Positions 15,424-24,835 are shown, numbered from the stretch's first letter. The stretch is 64,000 bases of DNA from an uncultured Pseudomonadota bacterium (GCA_900321105.1 OOHL01000002.1:128793-192792); one strand, 5' to 3'. Notes: generated by a model not told the origin, from the letters alone. Made by a program: numbers and translations.

Positions 15424-17619
15424 TCAGCTGAAATTTTGTGGGTTTACATCAATTTTTACACGCACATTTGCTGGCTGTTTTACTTTGCCAATCCAATCAC
15501 GAACAATCGGTTGTAGATTCGCACGCGCTGAACCCGAAACCAAAAATCGCATACGATACCAATTTCGTATTTGATATATCTGTGCTGCAATCGGTCCCAT
15601 TATTTTACCACCGTTTAATTGCGGCGCCACTGCTGCCAGTGCATCGCAATATTTTTTAAGCGTTATTTCTTTATCACTTTCCACAATAACCGCAACCAAT
15701 TGTCCAAATGGTGGCATTTGTGCCGCGCGCCGTGATTCCATATCGGAAGCCATAAATTCATCCCTATCGCCCGCACAAATGGCGCGTATTACCGGATGTT
15801 CTGGTTGATATGTTTGCAATAATACATGTCCTGGGAATTCGCCACGACCGGCACGACCAGCAACCTGGAATAATTGTTGGAAAGTATGTTCCCCTGCCCT
15901 GAAATCTGTTCCGAACAATCCCATATCTGCATCAACAACACCAACCAATGTCAAATTTGGGAAATGGTGTCCCTTGGCCAAAATTTGCGTTCCAATTATG
16001 ATGTCAATTTCACCGTCTTCCATTTTATGAACCAATCGTTCCAATGCTTCACGTGACATAATTGTATCGCTTGACACCAATGCGGTTTTTGCATTTGGGA
16101 ATTTTGCATTGATTTCCTGTTCTATTTTTTCCAGACCAACCCCACGCGTTGAAACATTGTTTTTACATTGCGGACAAATTTTCGGTACCGATTCAGTATG
16201 TCCGCACATATGGCACACCAATTTATTTATATGTTTGTGATAATTCAGCGACATTGAACAATCAGGACACTGTGCAACCCAACCGCATTTTTTACATTGA
16301 ACAATTGGCGCAAAACCGCGGCGATTTATAAACAACAAAACTTGCTTTTTATTTTCCAGTGTTGTCGCAATTTGTTCGCATAATTGTGGCGACAAATTAC
16401 CAGACATTTCTTCGTCATTGACTTTATAAGATTCAGGGCGCGAATTTCGCATATCTATGGTTTCAATTGTTGGCATTTGTGCACCACCAAAACGCGAAGT
16501 TAAACGCAGCCGTCTGTATTTTCCCAGCGCAACATTATGCATCGTTTCAACAGACGGTGTCGCAGATGCCAATATTATCGGGAATCCAGAAATATTAGCA
16601 CGCAAAATTGCCATATCACGTGCATGATAATTTCCCATGTCTTCTTGTTTATACGATGTATCGTGTTCTTCATCTACAACAATCAAGCCCAAATTTTGCC
16701 ATGGCAAAAACAGCGCACTGCGTGTACCAACTACAATGCGAATATCACCACGCGCAACACCGCGCCATATACTGCGCCGACGTGCAGATGTTAAATTGCT
16801 GTGCCAAACGACAGGTGGCGCACCAAAACGCTTTTCAAACCTATCCATAAATTGTGCAGTCAATGCAATTTCAGGCATCATTAACAAAACAGATTTTCCT
16901 GCATTATATGCGCGCAGCACACTGTCAAAATAAACTTGTGTTTTACCAGAACCCGTTATCCCATCCAATAAAAATACAGAAAAACCACCATTGTTAATTT
17001 CTGTTGATATAGAATCTGCCGCTAATTGTTGTTCATTGTTCAAAACAACCGTATTTGTATCAAAATATTTGTAGATAAAGCGATTATCAACGATTTCACG
17101 AGAATCTGATGAAATTAAAATATTGTTTTTTATCATTGTTTTGACAACAGCATTACTTACATGCGATATGTTTGTTATATCGCTGATTGACATTGCCTCA
17201 TTATCATTGGATTGAAACGCATCAGCCACACTTTGTCGCGCAACCGTCATTTTCGCAGACACGTCAACATTATATTTATATAATTGTTCGATTTTTGGCG
17301 CATTAAATGCATCTGGCACATTTAAAATCAGACGCAATACCGCACCTGGCGCCATCAATGTCCAGGCTGCCATTTTATATATCCAATCAATATCAGATTG
17401 GGACATTTTTCCCATATCGCATATTTCGATAACTGACTTTATTTTGGTCTGGTCTAAACCGCTGTCACCAGCCCCAACAATAACACCAATATATTGGCGA
17501 TTCATGACCGTCACACGTACAAAATTCCCAATTTCTGCATCAGCACAAAGCCGGTAGTCATAACCAGTGTTTATTACATTAGGAATTAAAACCTTTACAA
17601 TATCGCCAGATTTAAACAT
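15424..17619 (-). CDS. priA: Primosomal replication restart helicase PriA
   Basis: PriA recognises stalled forks and reloads the replisome. The 731-residue protein shows the N-terminal DNA-binding domain, helicase motif I GITGSGKTQVYF near 220, DEEHD near 317, two zinc-binding sites (CKKCGW..CPDC and CHMCGH..CPQC, about 435-480), and late motifs GTQILAKGHHFPNLT and QVAGRAGRGEFPGHVLLQTY. Length is normal. It is followed upstream by miaA 26 bases away on the same strand, so the pair may form an operon. Confidence 0.95.
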   Translation of the reverse strand: MFKSGDIVKVLIPNVINTGYDYRLCADAEIGNFVRVTVMNRQYIGVIVGAGDSGLDQTKIKSVIEICDMGKMSQSDIDWIYKMAAWTLMAPGAVLRLILNVPDAFNAPKIEQLYKYNVDVSAKMTVARQSVADAFQSNDNEAMSISDITNISHVSNAVVKTMIKNNILISSDSREIVDNRFIYKYFDTNTVVLNNEQQLAADSISTEINNGGFSVFLLDGITGSGKTQVYFDSVLRAYNAGKSVLLMMPEIALTAQFMDRFEKRFGAPPVVWHSNLTSARRRSIWRGVARGDIRIVVGTRSALFLPWQNLGLIVVDEEHDTSYKQEDMGNYHARDMAILRANISGFPIILASATPSVETMHNVALGKYRRLRLTSRFGGAQMPTIETIDMRNSRPESYKVNDEEMSGNLSPQLCEQIATTLENKKQVLLFINRRGFAPIVQCKKCGWVAQCPDCSMSLNYHKHINKLVCHMCGHTESVPKICPQCKNNVSTRGVGLEKIEQEINAKFPNAKTALVSSDTIMSREALERLVHKMEDGEIDIIIGTQILAKGHHFPNLTLVGVVDADMGLFGTDFRAGEHTFQQLFQVAGRAGRGEFPGHVLLQTYQPEHPVIRAICAGDRDEFMASDMESRRAAQMPPFGQLVAVIVESDKEITLKKYCDALAAVAPQLNGGKIMGPIAAQIYQIRNWYRMRFLVSGSARANLQPIVRDWIGKVKQPANVRVKIDVNPQNFS

Positions 17620-17645
17620 ATTTGTAATTTAATCGATTTTTTTGT

Positions 17646-18542
17646 TTATTTCAACATATCAATCACGCGTTCCAAATCATCAGTATTTGGAACGTTTTTT
17701 ATTTCAATATCTGCATCGTATTGACCATTAAACCATGTGCGTTGACGTTTTGCATATTGATTTGTTTTTACCGTCCAATTTTCAATTGCATCTTTTTCAG
17801 AAATTTTGCCATTTAACATGTCGCATATTTGCACCGCACCAATTGCACGAGATGCATCAAGATTGTTTTCAATAATATAACGGCCTTCGTCAATTGCACC
17901 ACCTTTTATCATTTCTGGGATACGCGCTGCAATTCGTGCCAACAACATTTCACGCGGCGGCATAATGGCCACACACAAAGGATTTTCAACAACACCGCCA
18001 TCACGCGGATTTTTTTGCCAATCAGTTAGATGCTTTCCTGTTTCAAAAAACACTTCCAATGCACGTGCAACGCGTTGCGGATCGGTTGCAGAAAAATCAG
18101 ACGGCAACAATTGTTTTGCAGCAACAATATCATGTTCAACCATTTCACGTGCACGTGTGCGATTTTCAATACTGATTTCTGGGATATTTGAAATACCGTT
18201 TGTCAATGCATTTATGTAATAGCCTGTTCCACCAACAAAGATTGGCTTTTTCCCCATTGCGATAACATCATCATATGCGCGACGCGCCAATTTCAGATAA
18301 TCAGCAACACTGATATGTTCATTTAAAGACAAAATTGAAAACAATTTATAAGGCACGCCATCTATATCATCGACAAAACCTGTTTCTGCAAATGGGGATG
18401 CAGATATATTTTCAATTCCGCGATAAATCTGGACACTGTCTGCATTTATAATTGCACCATTGATACGCAGCGCCAAACGGTGCGCAAAATCAGATTTTCC
18501 AGATGCGGTTGGTCCCGCGATAATAATTGAATCATATTTCAT
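17646..18542 (-). CDS. miaA: tRNA dimethylallyltransferase MiaA
   Basis: MiaA adds the dimethylallyl group to A37 of tRNAs reading U-starting codons. The start at ATG 18542 gives 298 residues, the family length, beginning MKYDSIIIAGPTASGKS (P-loop). Further motifs are INADSVQIYRGIE, FVGGTGYYINALTNGIS and TKTNQYAKRQRTWFN-type near the end (NWTVKTNQYAKRQRTW). A longer frame upstream would run into the gapA promoter region and is rejected. Divergent from gapA. Confidence 0.93.
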   Translation of the reverse strand: MKYDSIIIAGPTASGKSDFAHRLALRINGAIINADSVQIYRGIENISASPFAETGFVDDIDGVPYKLFSILSLNEHISVADYLKLARRAYDDVIAMGKKPIFVGGTGYYINALTNGISNIPEISIENRTRAREMVEHDIVAAKQLLPSDFSATDPQRVARALEVFFETGKHLTDWQKNPRDGGVVENPLCVAIMPPREMLLARIAARIPEMIKGGAIDEGRYIIENNLDASRAIGAVQICDMLNGKISEKDAIENWTVKTNQYAKRQRTWFNGQYDADIEIKNVPNTDDLERVIDMLK

Positions 18543-18657
18543 ACAAAATATTATAAAGCCAATAGATTTGTTTGCAAGAACGATATGCAAAAAATCCAGA
18601 TGTATTTTTTTATATTTCGTGATAGAATATATGCATATATGAAAGAAAGGAAATAAA

Positions 18658-19656
18658 ATGAAAAAAATTCGTGTTGCTATAAATGGATTTGGTCGTATTG
18701 GACGTTTGGTCTTGCGCGCGGCATTGGAATCTGGTCGCAAAGACATTGAATTTGTTGCGGTTAATGATTTAATGCCGATTGAACAAAATGCGTATTTATT
18801 ACAATACGATTCTGTTCACGGGAAATTGCCAATGGATGTTAAAATCGATGGCGATTATATATTGGTTGGCGGGCAAAAAATCAAAAGTTTATCCGAACGC
18901 GACCCGTCTAAATTGCCATGGAAAAAATTAAAGATTGATGTTGTTATGGAATGTACCGGATTATTTACAGCCGCAGACAAAGCGCGCGTTCATTTGGATT
19001 GTGGTGCAAAACGCGTTTTGGTTTCTGCGCCATCCGCGGGGGCAGATAAAACAATAGTTTTCGGTGTTAATGATAATAAATTGACCAAACGCGATTTGAT
19101 TGTATCAAATGCATCGTGCACAACAAATTGTCTGGCGCCGGTTTTAAATGTATTGGATAAAAAGTTCGGAATTATAGACGGATGGATGACAACAGTTCAT
19201 GCATATACCGGCGATCAACAGTTATTGGATAAAAACCACAAAGATTTTCGTCGCGCACGCGCCGCTAACTTATCAATGATTCCAACATCCACTGGCGCTG
19301 CTAAGGCTATTGGATTGGTATTACCAAAACTGGCGGGTAAAATGGACGGAATTGCAATTCGTGTTCCAACACCAGATGTATCTGTTGTGGAATTGGCATT
19401 AAATGTAAACAAGCGCGCAACAATTGAATCTGTAAACAAGGCAATGTTTGCATCGCAATCTGAAATTTTGGGGTATAATGACAAACCATTGGTTTCCATA
19501 GATTTCACACATGATAAACACAGTTCGATTTTTGATGCATCCCAAACACGTGTTATTGATGAACACTTGGTTCATGTCACCGCATGGTACGACAACGAAT
19601 GGGGATTTTCAAATCGTATGTGTGACACCGCTGTTGCAATCGGAAAAACATTATAA
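18658..19656 (+). CDS. gapA: Glyceraldehyde-3-phosphate dehydrogenase
   Basis: 332 residues with the Rossmann start INGFGRIGRLVLRA, active site SNASCTTNCLAPV near 150, TVHAYTGDQ, the S-loop region and ending WYDNEWGFSNRM. It oxidises glyceraldehyde 3-phosphate in glycolysis/gluconeogenesis. An extended -10 (cgtgaTAGAAT, 18616-18626) and a gaaagg ribosome site precede it; a terminator follows at 19675-19707. It is not in a gap-pgk operon here. Confidence 0.96.
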   Translation: MKKIRVAINGFGRIGRLVLRAALESGRKDIEFVAVNDLMPIEQNAYLLQYDSVHGKLPMDVKIDGDYILVGGQKIKSLSERDPSKLPWKKLKIDVVMECTGLFTAADKARVHLDCGAKRVLVSAPSAGADKTIVFGVNDNKLTKRDLIVSNASCTTNCLAPVLNVLDKKFGIIDGWMTTVHAYTGDQQLLDKNHKDFRRARAANLSMIPTSTGAAKAIGLVLPKLAGKMDGIAIRVPTPDVSVVELALNVNKRATIESVNKAMFASQSEILGYNDKPLVSIDFTHDKHSSIFDASQTRVIDEHLVHVTAWYDNEWGFSNRMCDTAVAIGKTL

Positions 19657-19674
19657 AAAACAAATAAAAAATAA

Positions 19675-19707
19675 AATAACCCCGTAATATACTGGGGTTA
19701 TTTTTTT
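19675..19707 (+). terminator. gapA terminator
   Basis: ataacccc gtaatatact ggggttat followed by ttttttt, directly downstream of the gapA stop codon. Confidence 0.85.
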
Positions 19708-19744
19708 ACTGTATTTTAAAACCTAATTTTGCTAAAATTGTGTT

Positions 19745-19942
19745 GTCAGCAAGAGTTTTGCTGATGGGACTAGAAACCCATATAGCTTCGTCTGGAATGA
19801 CGTTAAAATCTCCAACCTGTTGTGGTTGGAGGGTCGCGAATATATTGAATAAGCACGCAATTTAAGCTAAATTGTTTCTAGCCTCCAACCGCCCGATTTT
19901 TCTCTGGCGGTTCTTTTTGGTTTACGTCGGGGGAAAAATCAA
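19745..19942 (+). promoter_or_regulatory. Structured leader RNA (copy 1), riboswitch-like
   Basis: A -10 box TAAAAT (19733-19738) precedes a leader with these stems: P1 TCAGCAA/TTGCTGA (19746-19764); P2 ATGGG/CCCAT (19764-19781) with an 8-nt loop; P3 CGTC/GACG (19789-19802); P4 CTCCAACC/GGTTGGAG (19810-19831); conserved linker GAATATATTGAATAA (19838-19852); P5 CAATTT/AAATTG (19858-19874). The P2 loop CTAGAAA can pair with TTTCTAG at 19875-19881. CCTCCAACC (19882-19890) can replace P4's left arm, and AACCGCC/GGCGGTT (19887-19912) forms a last hairpin before the ribosome site ggggga. A second copy lies at 51267-51467 on the other strand. Confidence 0.8.
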
Positions 19943-20650
19943 ATGAAACGTTTTTTAATATTATTATCGATATTGTTTTGCACAACAGTATTTGCACATA
20001 CCATTGAATGGTATGTCGATAACACACTGCTTTCAACGACAACATGCGAATCTGGGGATAACATAACCCCACCAACCGCACCAGACAAGTATGGATATCA
20101 TTTCATTAGGTGGATGAAATATACACCTGTTGAATATTTAGACATAAATCAGGGACCTTTTATAGAGGTAAATTATCCGTTCAATACAGGAAGTACTTTT
20201 GAAACGAAATTATCAATATTAGGGGATATGTCAAACGATAATGGACTTTTTGGCAATACATGGAACACACAAAGTCTTTTGGTGGTTTTTGATAAAAACA
20301 AATTTAGATCATATTTTAGTAAAGGTATTGGTTTGGAAAACACAAAACAAATTTTAAAAAATACTCCGTACACATTAAAAGTTGGTAACGGTTTTACTAT
20401 TGTAGATGGTGTGACTGTTATTGGCACACCACTAAATTCGTTATCTGTATATAAATTAAAAATACCTTATAGCCGCTTATCTGGGACTTTTAGATTCTTT
20501 TATTTTAAAATATACGATAATGATGTTTTAGTCCGTGACTTTATACCTATTCTTGATTCAAACGGCACACCGTGTATGTATGACAAGGTTCAAAGTGAAG
20601 TTTACTACAACGCTGGTACGGGTAATTTCATAGCAGGACCGGCAATATAA
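19943..20650 (+). CDS. Secreted protein with InlB-repeat-like start and LamG-like end
   Basis: 235 residues, first gene behind the structured leader RNA. A signal peptide (MKRFLILLSILFCTTVFA) is followed by a short beta unit typical of InlB B-repeats/Flg_new domains (IEWYVDNTLL...TPPTAPDKYGYHFIRWM). The C-terminal part (VRDFIPILDSNGTPCMYDKV, EVYYNAGTGNFIAGP) matches a jelly-roll domain often seen in gut-bacterial surface proteins. It is followed two bases later by another secreted protein gene. A cell-surface role in adhesion or matrix binding is inferred. Confidence 0.65.
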   Translation: MKRFLILLSILFCTTVFAHTIEWYVDNTLLSTTTCESGDNITPPTAPDKYGYHFIRWMKYTPVEYLDINQGPFIEVNYPFNTGSTFETKLSILGDMSNDNGLFGNTWNTQSLLVVFDKNKFRSYFSKGIGLENTKQILKNTPYTLKVGNGFTIVDGVTVIGTPLNSLSVYKLKIPYSRLSGTFRFFYFKIYDNDVLVRDFIPILDSNGTPCMYDKVQSEVYYNAGTGNFIAGPAI

Positions 20651-20652
20651 TA

Positions 20653-21366
20653 ATGAAAATCAAATCTGTATTTTTGTTGTTTATATTTATATCACAACCT
20701 CTGTTTGCTGATATGTTGTGTGATATATCCGTTGATAAATATCGTGCTCTGTATAAACCTTACTCTTATACTTGTAGTTCTGGACAATATTTACCGGCAA
20801 ATACTTTGGGATGTGTATCATGTCCAAATGGTTTTACATGTAATGGCGGAACATTTGAATTTAATCCAAATTATTTTCAGGGTATTGATTTTGATGTCAC
20901 AAACATATCAAATATACAAATGAACAATATATGTGCAGCAAATTTTCCATCCGAAATATTCGCCATATATGAACCAAACATTCACAATTGCACCACCGGA
21001 TATTATTTACCCGCAAATGTGGATGAATGTACAATATGTCCCAAAAACAATTATTGTGTTGGTGGGACATATACCTTTAATGAAACATTAACCCAGGGTA
21101 TTGAACAATGTGAAAACGGATATTTTGCACCAACTGGTTCCGCGGTTTGTTATCCGCATATATTACATATTGATAATAATAATGTTTATTTAAAATCAGA
21201 CAAAACAACAACGCCGTCTTTAAATATAAAAATTGGGGACGATATATTTTATGCAAATATGACAACGATTCCGACAACCATAAATAATACAACCGAACAA
21301 TATTTAAAAATAAAAAACGGCAACACGGTTTATTATGTGTGCGATGATACGGTGTGCGGGGAATAA
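20653..21366 (+). CDS. Secreted cysteine-rich repeat protein
   Basis: 237 residues with signal MKIKSVFLLFIFISQPLFA and two TNF-receptor-like units (SSGQYLPANTLGCVSCPNGFTCNGG and TTGYYLPANVDECTICPKNNYCVGG, split here by an intervening segment). The C-terminal domain contains TPSLNIKIGDDIFYANM, which reappears as TPSLNIQVGNNVCYVNL at the end of the protein encoded at 50352-51266. Both genes stand behind the same leader RNA. It forms an operon with the gene before it. Likely surface exposed; function unknown. Confidence 0.7.
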   Translation: MKIKSVFLLFIFISQPLFADMLCDISVDKYRALYKPYSYTCSSGQYLPANTLGCVSCPNGFTCNGGTFEFNPNYFQGIDFDVTNISNIQMNNICAANFPSEIFAIYEPNIHNCTTGYYLPANVDECTICPKNNYCVGGTYTFNETLTQGIEQCENGYFAPTGSAVCYPHILHIDNNNVYLKSDKTTTPSLNIKIGDDIFYANMTTIPTTINNTTEQYLKIKNGNTVYYVCDDTVCGE

Positions 21367-21370
21367 AAAC

Positions 21371-21649
21371 TTAGGCTATTTTGTGTTTTATTTCTTTGAT
21401 ACGTGCCAAAATTTCACGCAAATCATCGTCCGATACCGTTGGTGTTTGATTTTTATTTTGTATTTCATCAACTAACACAATGCATAATGTCGCCAACAAC
21501 GCATTTTCCTGTAAAGGACCTATTTTATCCAAAATCTGACGCGCACGCGCATCAACAATACGGCCTAATTCAATCAGGCGCCCTTCCTGGCCATCTTCAC
21601 AGCCCATTGGGTAATTGCGATTAACAATAGGTATCGAAACTACACTCAT
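21371..21649 (-). CDS. zapA: Cell division protein ZapA
   Basis: 92 residues: MSVVSIPIVNRNYPMGCEDG with EGRLIELGRIVDARARQIL and a long C-terminal helix. ZapA cross-links FtsZ filaments at midcell. The N-terminal beta strand-turn and following helix are typical. It overlaps by four bases (ATGA) the upstream coiled-coil gene, the standard alphaproteobacterial arrangement. I looked for a 6S RNA downstream, which is frequent beside zapA, and did not find one. Confidence 0.88.
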   Translation of the reverse strand: MSVVSIPIVNRNYPMGCEDGQEGRLIELGRIVDARARQILDKIGPLQENALLATLCIVLVDEIQNKNQTPTVSDDDLREILARIKEIKHKIA

Positions 21650-21858
21650 TTTTTCAGTTTTTCCAATATTGACACAGATTTTTCAATCAATTGTTTCGCA
21701 TTTTCGTTCTTTTCACGCAAGGTTTTAACCTGTTTCGTTAAAATTGCAACCTCTAAATCAGTTTGCTTGCCCGCATCGTTGGCATCCGCACGCAAATGCA
21801 TCGCCAAAGATTCCAGCGAATCCAATTCTTGAAAAATTTGTTCTTTGATATTTGCCAT
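21646..21858 (-). CDS. DUF4164-like coiled-coil protein paired with zapA
   Basis: 70 residues forming one long amphipathic helix (SLESLAMHLRADANDA, ILTKQVKTLREKNENAKQLI). Small coiled-coil proteins of this type are regularly co-translated with zapA in alphaproteobacteria and are thought to act with the division ring. The ATGA overlap with zapA supports translational coupling. Confidence 0.75.
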   Translation of the reverse strand: MANIKEQIFQELDSLESLAMHLRADANDAGKQTDLEVAILTKQVKTLREKNENAKQLIEKSVSILEKLKK

Positions 21859-21940
21859 ATTTGCATTTTAAGACATTTTTTATATGCGTTCAACCCTAAA
21901 ATGTGATATAATAAGGCATATTAAATGGGGGAATTGTTTC

Positions 21941-22891
21941 ATGAAAACCAAAATTATCTATATTTCCGGGGATGAAGTTTTTGATATGCGTGATATTCGC
22001 GCCGCATTTGAAGAAGTCCGCAACGCATTGAATCTGGATAAATCAACTGTGTTATTTGGTGTGCCGGTTGACGCTGACGATGCGTGTTTAAGCACAACAG
22101 AAAAAAATGAAACCATCATCGAAACAGCACCTGTTATAGATAAAGAACCTGAAATTGTCGAACCAATTATTGATGAAGAAACAATTAAAGAAATCCCTGA
22201 ACAAGAATCCGAAGAAATCATTGAAGAAGTTGTCGAAGAAACAACCCTGGTTGAAAAGCCGAAGAAACGTGGCCGTCCACGCAAAGAACAAATTGTAGAA
22301 GAAGTTGTTGAACCAGAATCCGAATCAGAAATTATCAACGAAGCAGACGAAAAAGTTGTTCCTATATTATCCATACTTTCAACCAACGATAAAGTAGAAG
22401 AAGTTGCAGAAGACAGCACACCTGAAAATGTTGAAATTATCTCAGAAATATCTGACGATGCCGACACTGAAAGTGTTGAAATTCCAGAAACAGTCGAAGA
22501 TTCCGCCGGAGAAAAAATCGTTGATACAGCCGATGAAGACGAAGGTGATTTAGAAAAATTATTATCTGCAATGACGCCTTTGGATATTGTTGAAGAAAAA
22601 CAAATTGAAGAACCAGCGCAAGAAATCAAAAATGAAGACGAAGATATTTCCGTTGATGCAACATTGGAACAATTAGCAACTGAATTCGCAGAAACCCAAG
22701 ACAAAATCGCATCAGAAAACAAATCTTCATCACGCAGCAAGATTGGAAAATTGCGTAACATTTTACCGTTCAAACAATCAAAACACAAAGATACCGGATT
22801 GGGGGATTTATTTGGATGGGCGGGCATTGCCGCAAATGATGAAGATTTTTCTGTACCTGGATTCTTTACGAATGCCGTCGGTAAAAAATAA
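21941..22891 (+). CDS. Highly acidic protein with an AT-hook-like motif
   Basis: ATG 21941 is preceded by tgggggaat and by an extended -10 box (tgtgaTATAAT, 21903-21914). The 316-residue protein has a folded-looking N-terminus (MKTKIIYISGDEVFDMRDIR). A long Glu/Asp/Ser-rich disordered region follows, holding KKRGRPRKE (about residue 107), a GRP core as in AT-hooks. The C-terminus (KIGKLRNILPFK, LGDLFGWAGIAANDEDF) looks conserved. Function unknown; DNA binding through the AT-hook is possible. A small membrane protein gene follows two bases later. Confidence 0.65.
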   Translation: MKTKIIYISGDEVFDMRDIRAAFEEVRNALNLDKSTVLFGVPVDADDACLSTTEKNETIIETAPVIDKEPEIVEPIIDEETIKEIPEQESEEIIEEVVEETTLVEKPKKRGRPRKEQIVEEVVEPESESEIINEADEKVVPILSILSTNDKVEEVAEDSTPENVEIISEISDDADTESVEIPETVEDSAGEKIVDTADEDEGDLEKLLSAMTPLDIVEEKQIEEPAQEIKNEDEDISVDATLEQLATEFAETQDKIASENKSSSRSKIGKLRNILPFKQSKHKDTGLGDLFGWAGIAANDEDFSVPGFFTNAVGKK

Positions 22892-22893
22892 AA

Positions 22894-23376
22894 ATGGAAG
22901 AAACAACCATTATAAATTTGCTTACTAATTCCGGGCTGAAAGTATTCGGCATGGATTCTGATTTTATTTATTTTGAAGATCCGTCTTGTATTTTTCCTGC
23001 ATTTGATACTTTCCTTGAATACGCATGGATGTTCATATTGATTATGTTTGCAATAACGCTTCTTGGTTGGGGTATGTTATATATCAAAAATGGAATAAAA
23101 ATAAATACACTTTTCAACAATGCCAAGACTGTTCTTTTGATACTTGGAACATTGGCGGTTGTAAAACCAGCAGTTAATATTGTTTATGGTGACGATTTAT
23201 TTGCGAAACAATGCGAAGTGAAACAGGTATCGCGTGCCGCTGTAAATGAATTGCTGGAAACCAGAAATAAAAAATTTGGTAAATCAGATGAGTATTTATT
23301 ATACGAAACTTTTACTGTTGTAGATTCAGGCCCGGTCTTTTCAGATACTGATTATATAGAAAATACAGATGAATAA
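22894..23376 (+). CDS. Small inner-membrane protein of unknown function
   Basis: 160 residues with two hydrophobic helices (FLEYAWMFILIMFAITLLGWGMLYI at about 39-63, and KTVLLILGTLAVVKPAVNIV at about 77-96; each shown here in full as one segment) and a polar C-terminus containing SRAAVNELLETRNKKFG. It is co-transcribed with the acidic AT-hook protein. Paired helices with a soluble tail occur in small subunits of type IV secretion systems, but I cannot support that assignment. Confidence 0.6.
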   Translation: MEETTIINLLTNSGLKVFGMDSDFIYFEDPSCIFPAFDTFLEYAWMFILIMFAITLLGWGMLYIKNGIKINTLFNNAKTVLLILGTLAVVKPAVNIVYGDDLFAKQCEVKQVSRAAVNELLETRNKKFGKSDEYLLYETFTVVDSGPVFSDTDYIENTDE

Positions 23377-23380
23377 TAAA

Positions 23381-24070
23381 TTATTTATCCAGCAAATGCA
23401 TATTTCGTGCTGAATATATAATATCACCAGATACCAACAGATGATCGTATAAACTTATGCCCAGTTTTTCCAGTGCACTTTCTGTTTCTTGGGTAATTAA
23501 AATATCTTGTGATGAAAAAGAATTATAAGAACCAGGATGATTATGTAACATAACAATACTTTGCGCATTTAAATCCAACGCTTTCTTTGCAATTTCACGA
23601 ACATATACCGCCGCCCAATCAATGGTTCCTGTGCTGTGCAATTCGTCTTTTATCAATCTGTATTGCCCATCCAAATAAAACACATGAAATTCTTCTTTCG
23701 TTTTACCAGCCAACAATATCTTGCAATAATTTGTCAGCTTTTCGAAATTATGAAATATAGGCGCACCATCAAATGCAACCTTGTATTCCAATTCCATTAA
23801 TTTATGAACCACTTTGAAAAACGTTGCAGTGTTTTCTTTGATACCATCGTTTTCCATCAAAGATTCCATTGGTGCAGATAACAATTTATGAATACTGCCA
23901 TATTTCTTAAAAAGTTGTCTTGATAATGCCCTGACATCGCGTCTTGGTATCGCATATGTCAAAAGCAATTCCAGAATTTCATATTCTGCCAATTGACCAT
24001 CCAGAAACTTTTTACGCAAACGCGCACGATGTCCAGATTGCAAAGATTGTAATTCATCAGATTTAATCAT
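23381..24070 (-). CDS. radC: RadC family JAB/MPN-domain protein
   Basis: 229 residues: N-terminal helix-hairpin-helix region (SGHRARLRKKFLDG, ILELLLTYAIPRRDVRALSRQL) followed by an MPN domain with the metal motif MLHNHPGSYNSFSSQD near 190. The usual form is HNHPSGDPxPSxxD, so the motif is slightly altered but keeps the two His and the Asp. RadC proteins are often linked to DNA repair or mobile elements, with an unsettled role. It overlaps map by eight bases. Confidence 0.85.
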   Translation of the reverse strand: MIKSDELQSLQSGHRARLRKKFLDGQLAEYEILELLLTYAIPRRDVRALSRQLFKKYGSIHKLLSAPMESLMENDGIKENTATFFKVVHKLMELEYKVAFDGAPIFHNFEKLTNYCKILLAGKTKEEFHVFYLDGQYRLIKDELHSTGTIDWAAVYVREIAKKALDLNAQSIVMLHNHPGSYNSFSSQDILITQETESALEKLGISLYDHLLVSGDIIYSARNMHLLDK

Positions 24071-24833
24071 GTGGCATTTTTTCTGTGAATATAATCACAC
24101 CATCTTCGGTTATACCCAATGTATGTTCCCATTGTGCGGATAATCCACCATCTGCAGTACGTACAGTCCAACCATCTTTTTCATCAGTCACACATTTATA
24201 TGTTCCTGTGTTTATCATTGGTTCAATCGTAAACACAAATCCAGGCTGCATAATCAATTTATCATATGCCTTGTCATAGAAATGCAATATATTTGGATTA
24301 TCATGCATAACCTTGCCAATACCATGTCCACAATAATCACGAACAATAGAATAACCATGCGGATGCACGACACTTTCTATGGTCTTACCAATTTCAGAAA
24401 GAGGCACGCCTGGTGCACAAATTGAAATTGCCGCATTAAGAGCATCTTGGCATACCTGAACTAATTTTCGCGCCTGATTAGAAACATTACCAACCATAAA
24501 CATACGCGATGCATCACCATGGAAACCATGATATTCAGCGGTCAAATCTATATTTACAATATCACCATCTTTTAAAATTTCGTTATCGTTCGGAATACCA
24601 TGACACACAACATCGTTAATCGAAGTACAAATACTTTTTGGATATCCCATATATCCCAAATCAGATGAACGCGCACCATTTTCTTTTAAAAACTGTGCAA
24701 CCAATCTATCTATTTCACCGGTTGAAATTCCCGCAACAATATGTGGCGCAATAAAATCAAAACATCGGGCAACCAAGTCCCCAGACACACGCAACCTTTT
24801 AAAATCTTTTGGTGCATACACAGATGATAACAT
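24063..24833 (-). CDS. map: Methionine aminopeptidase
   Basis: 256 residues of type I. Metal ligands are visible in the expected order: HGIPNDNEILKDGDIVNIDLT (Asp), FHGDASRMFMVG (Asp), VRDYCGHGIGKVMHDNPN (His), FTIEPMIN (Glu) and SAQWEHTLGITEDG (Glu). It removes the initiator methionine from new proteins. Downstream it overlaps radC; upstream is holA two bases away. Confidence 0.95.
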   Translation of the reverse strand: MLSSVYAPKDFKRLRVSGDLVARCFDFIAPHIVAGISTGEIDRLVAQFLKENGARSSDLGYMGYPKSICTSINDVVCHGIPNDNEILKDGDIVNIDLTAEYHGFHGDASRMFMVGNVSNQARKLVQVCQDALNAAISICAPGVPLSEIGKTIESVVHPHGYSIVRDYCGHGIGKVMHDNPNILHFYDKAYDKLIMQPGFVFTIEPMINTGTYKCVTDEKDGWTVRTADGGLSAQWEHTLGITEDGVIIFTEKMPHD

Positions 24834-24835
24834 TT

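Noticed and set aside
19945..21366. Diversity-generating retroelement around the repeat proteins
   Set aside because: No reverse transcriptase and no template/variable repeat pair are present in the window.
21367..21940. 6S RNA near zapA
   Set aside because: There is no room: zapA, the coiled-coil gene and the next gene are separated by short gaps, and no long hairpin with a central bubble is seen.
21958..22827. Long minus-strand open frame (about 290 codons) rich in Ser
   Set aside because: It is antisense to the acidic gene at 21941; Glu/Asp codons read in reverse give Ser-rich frames. No ribosome site or promoter.
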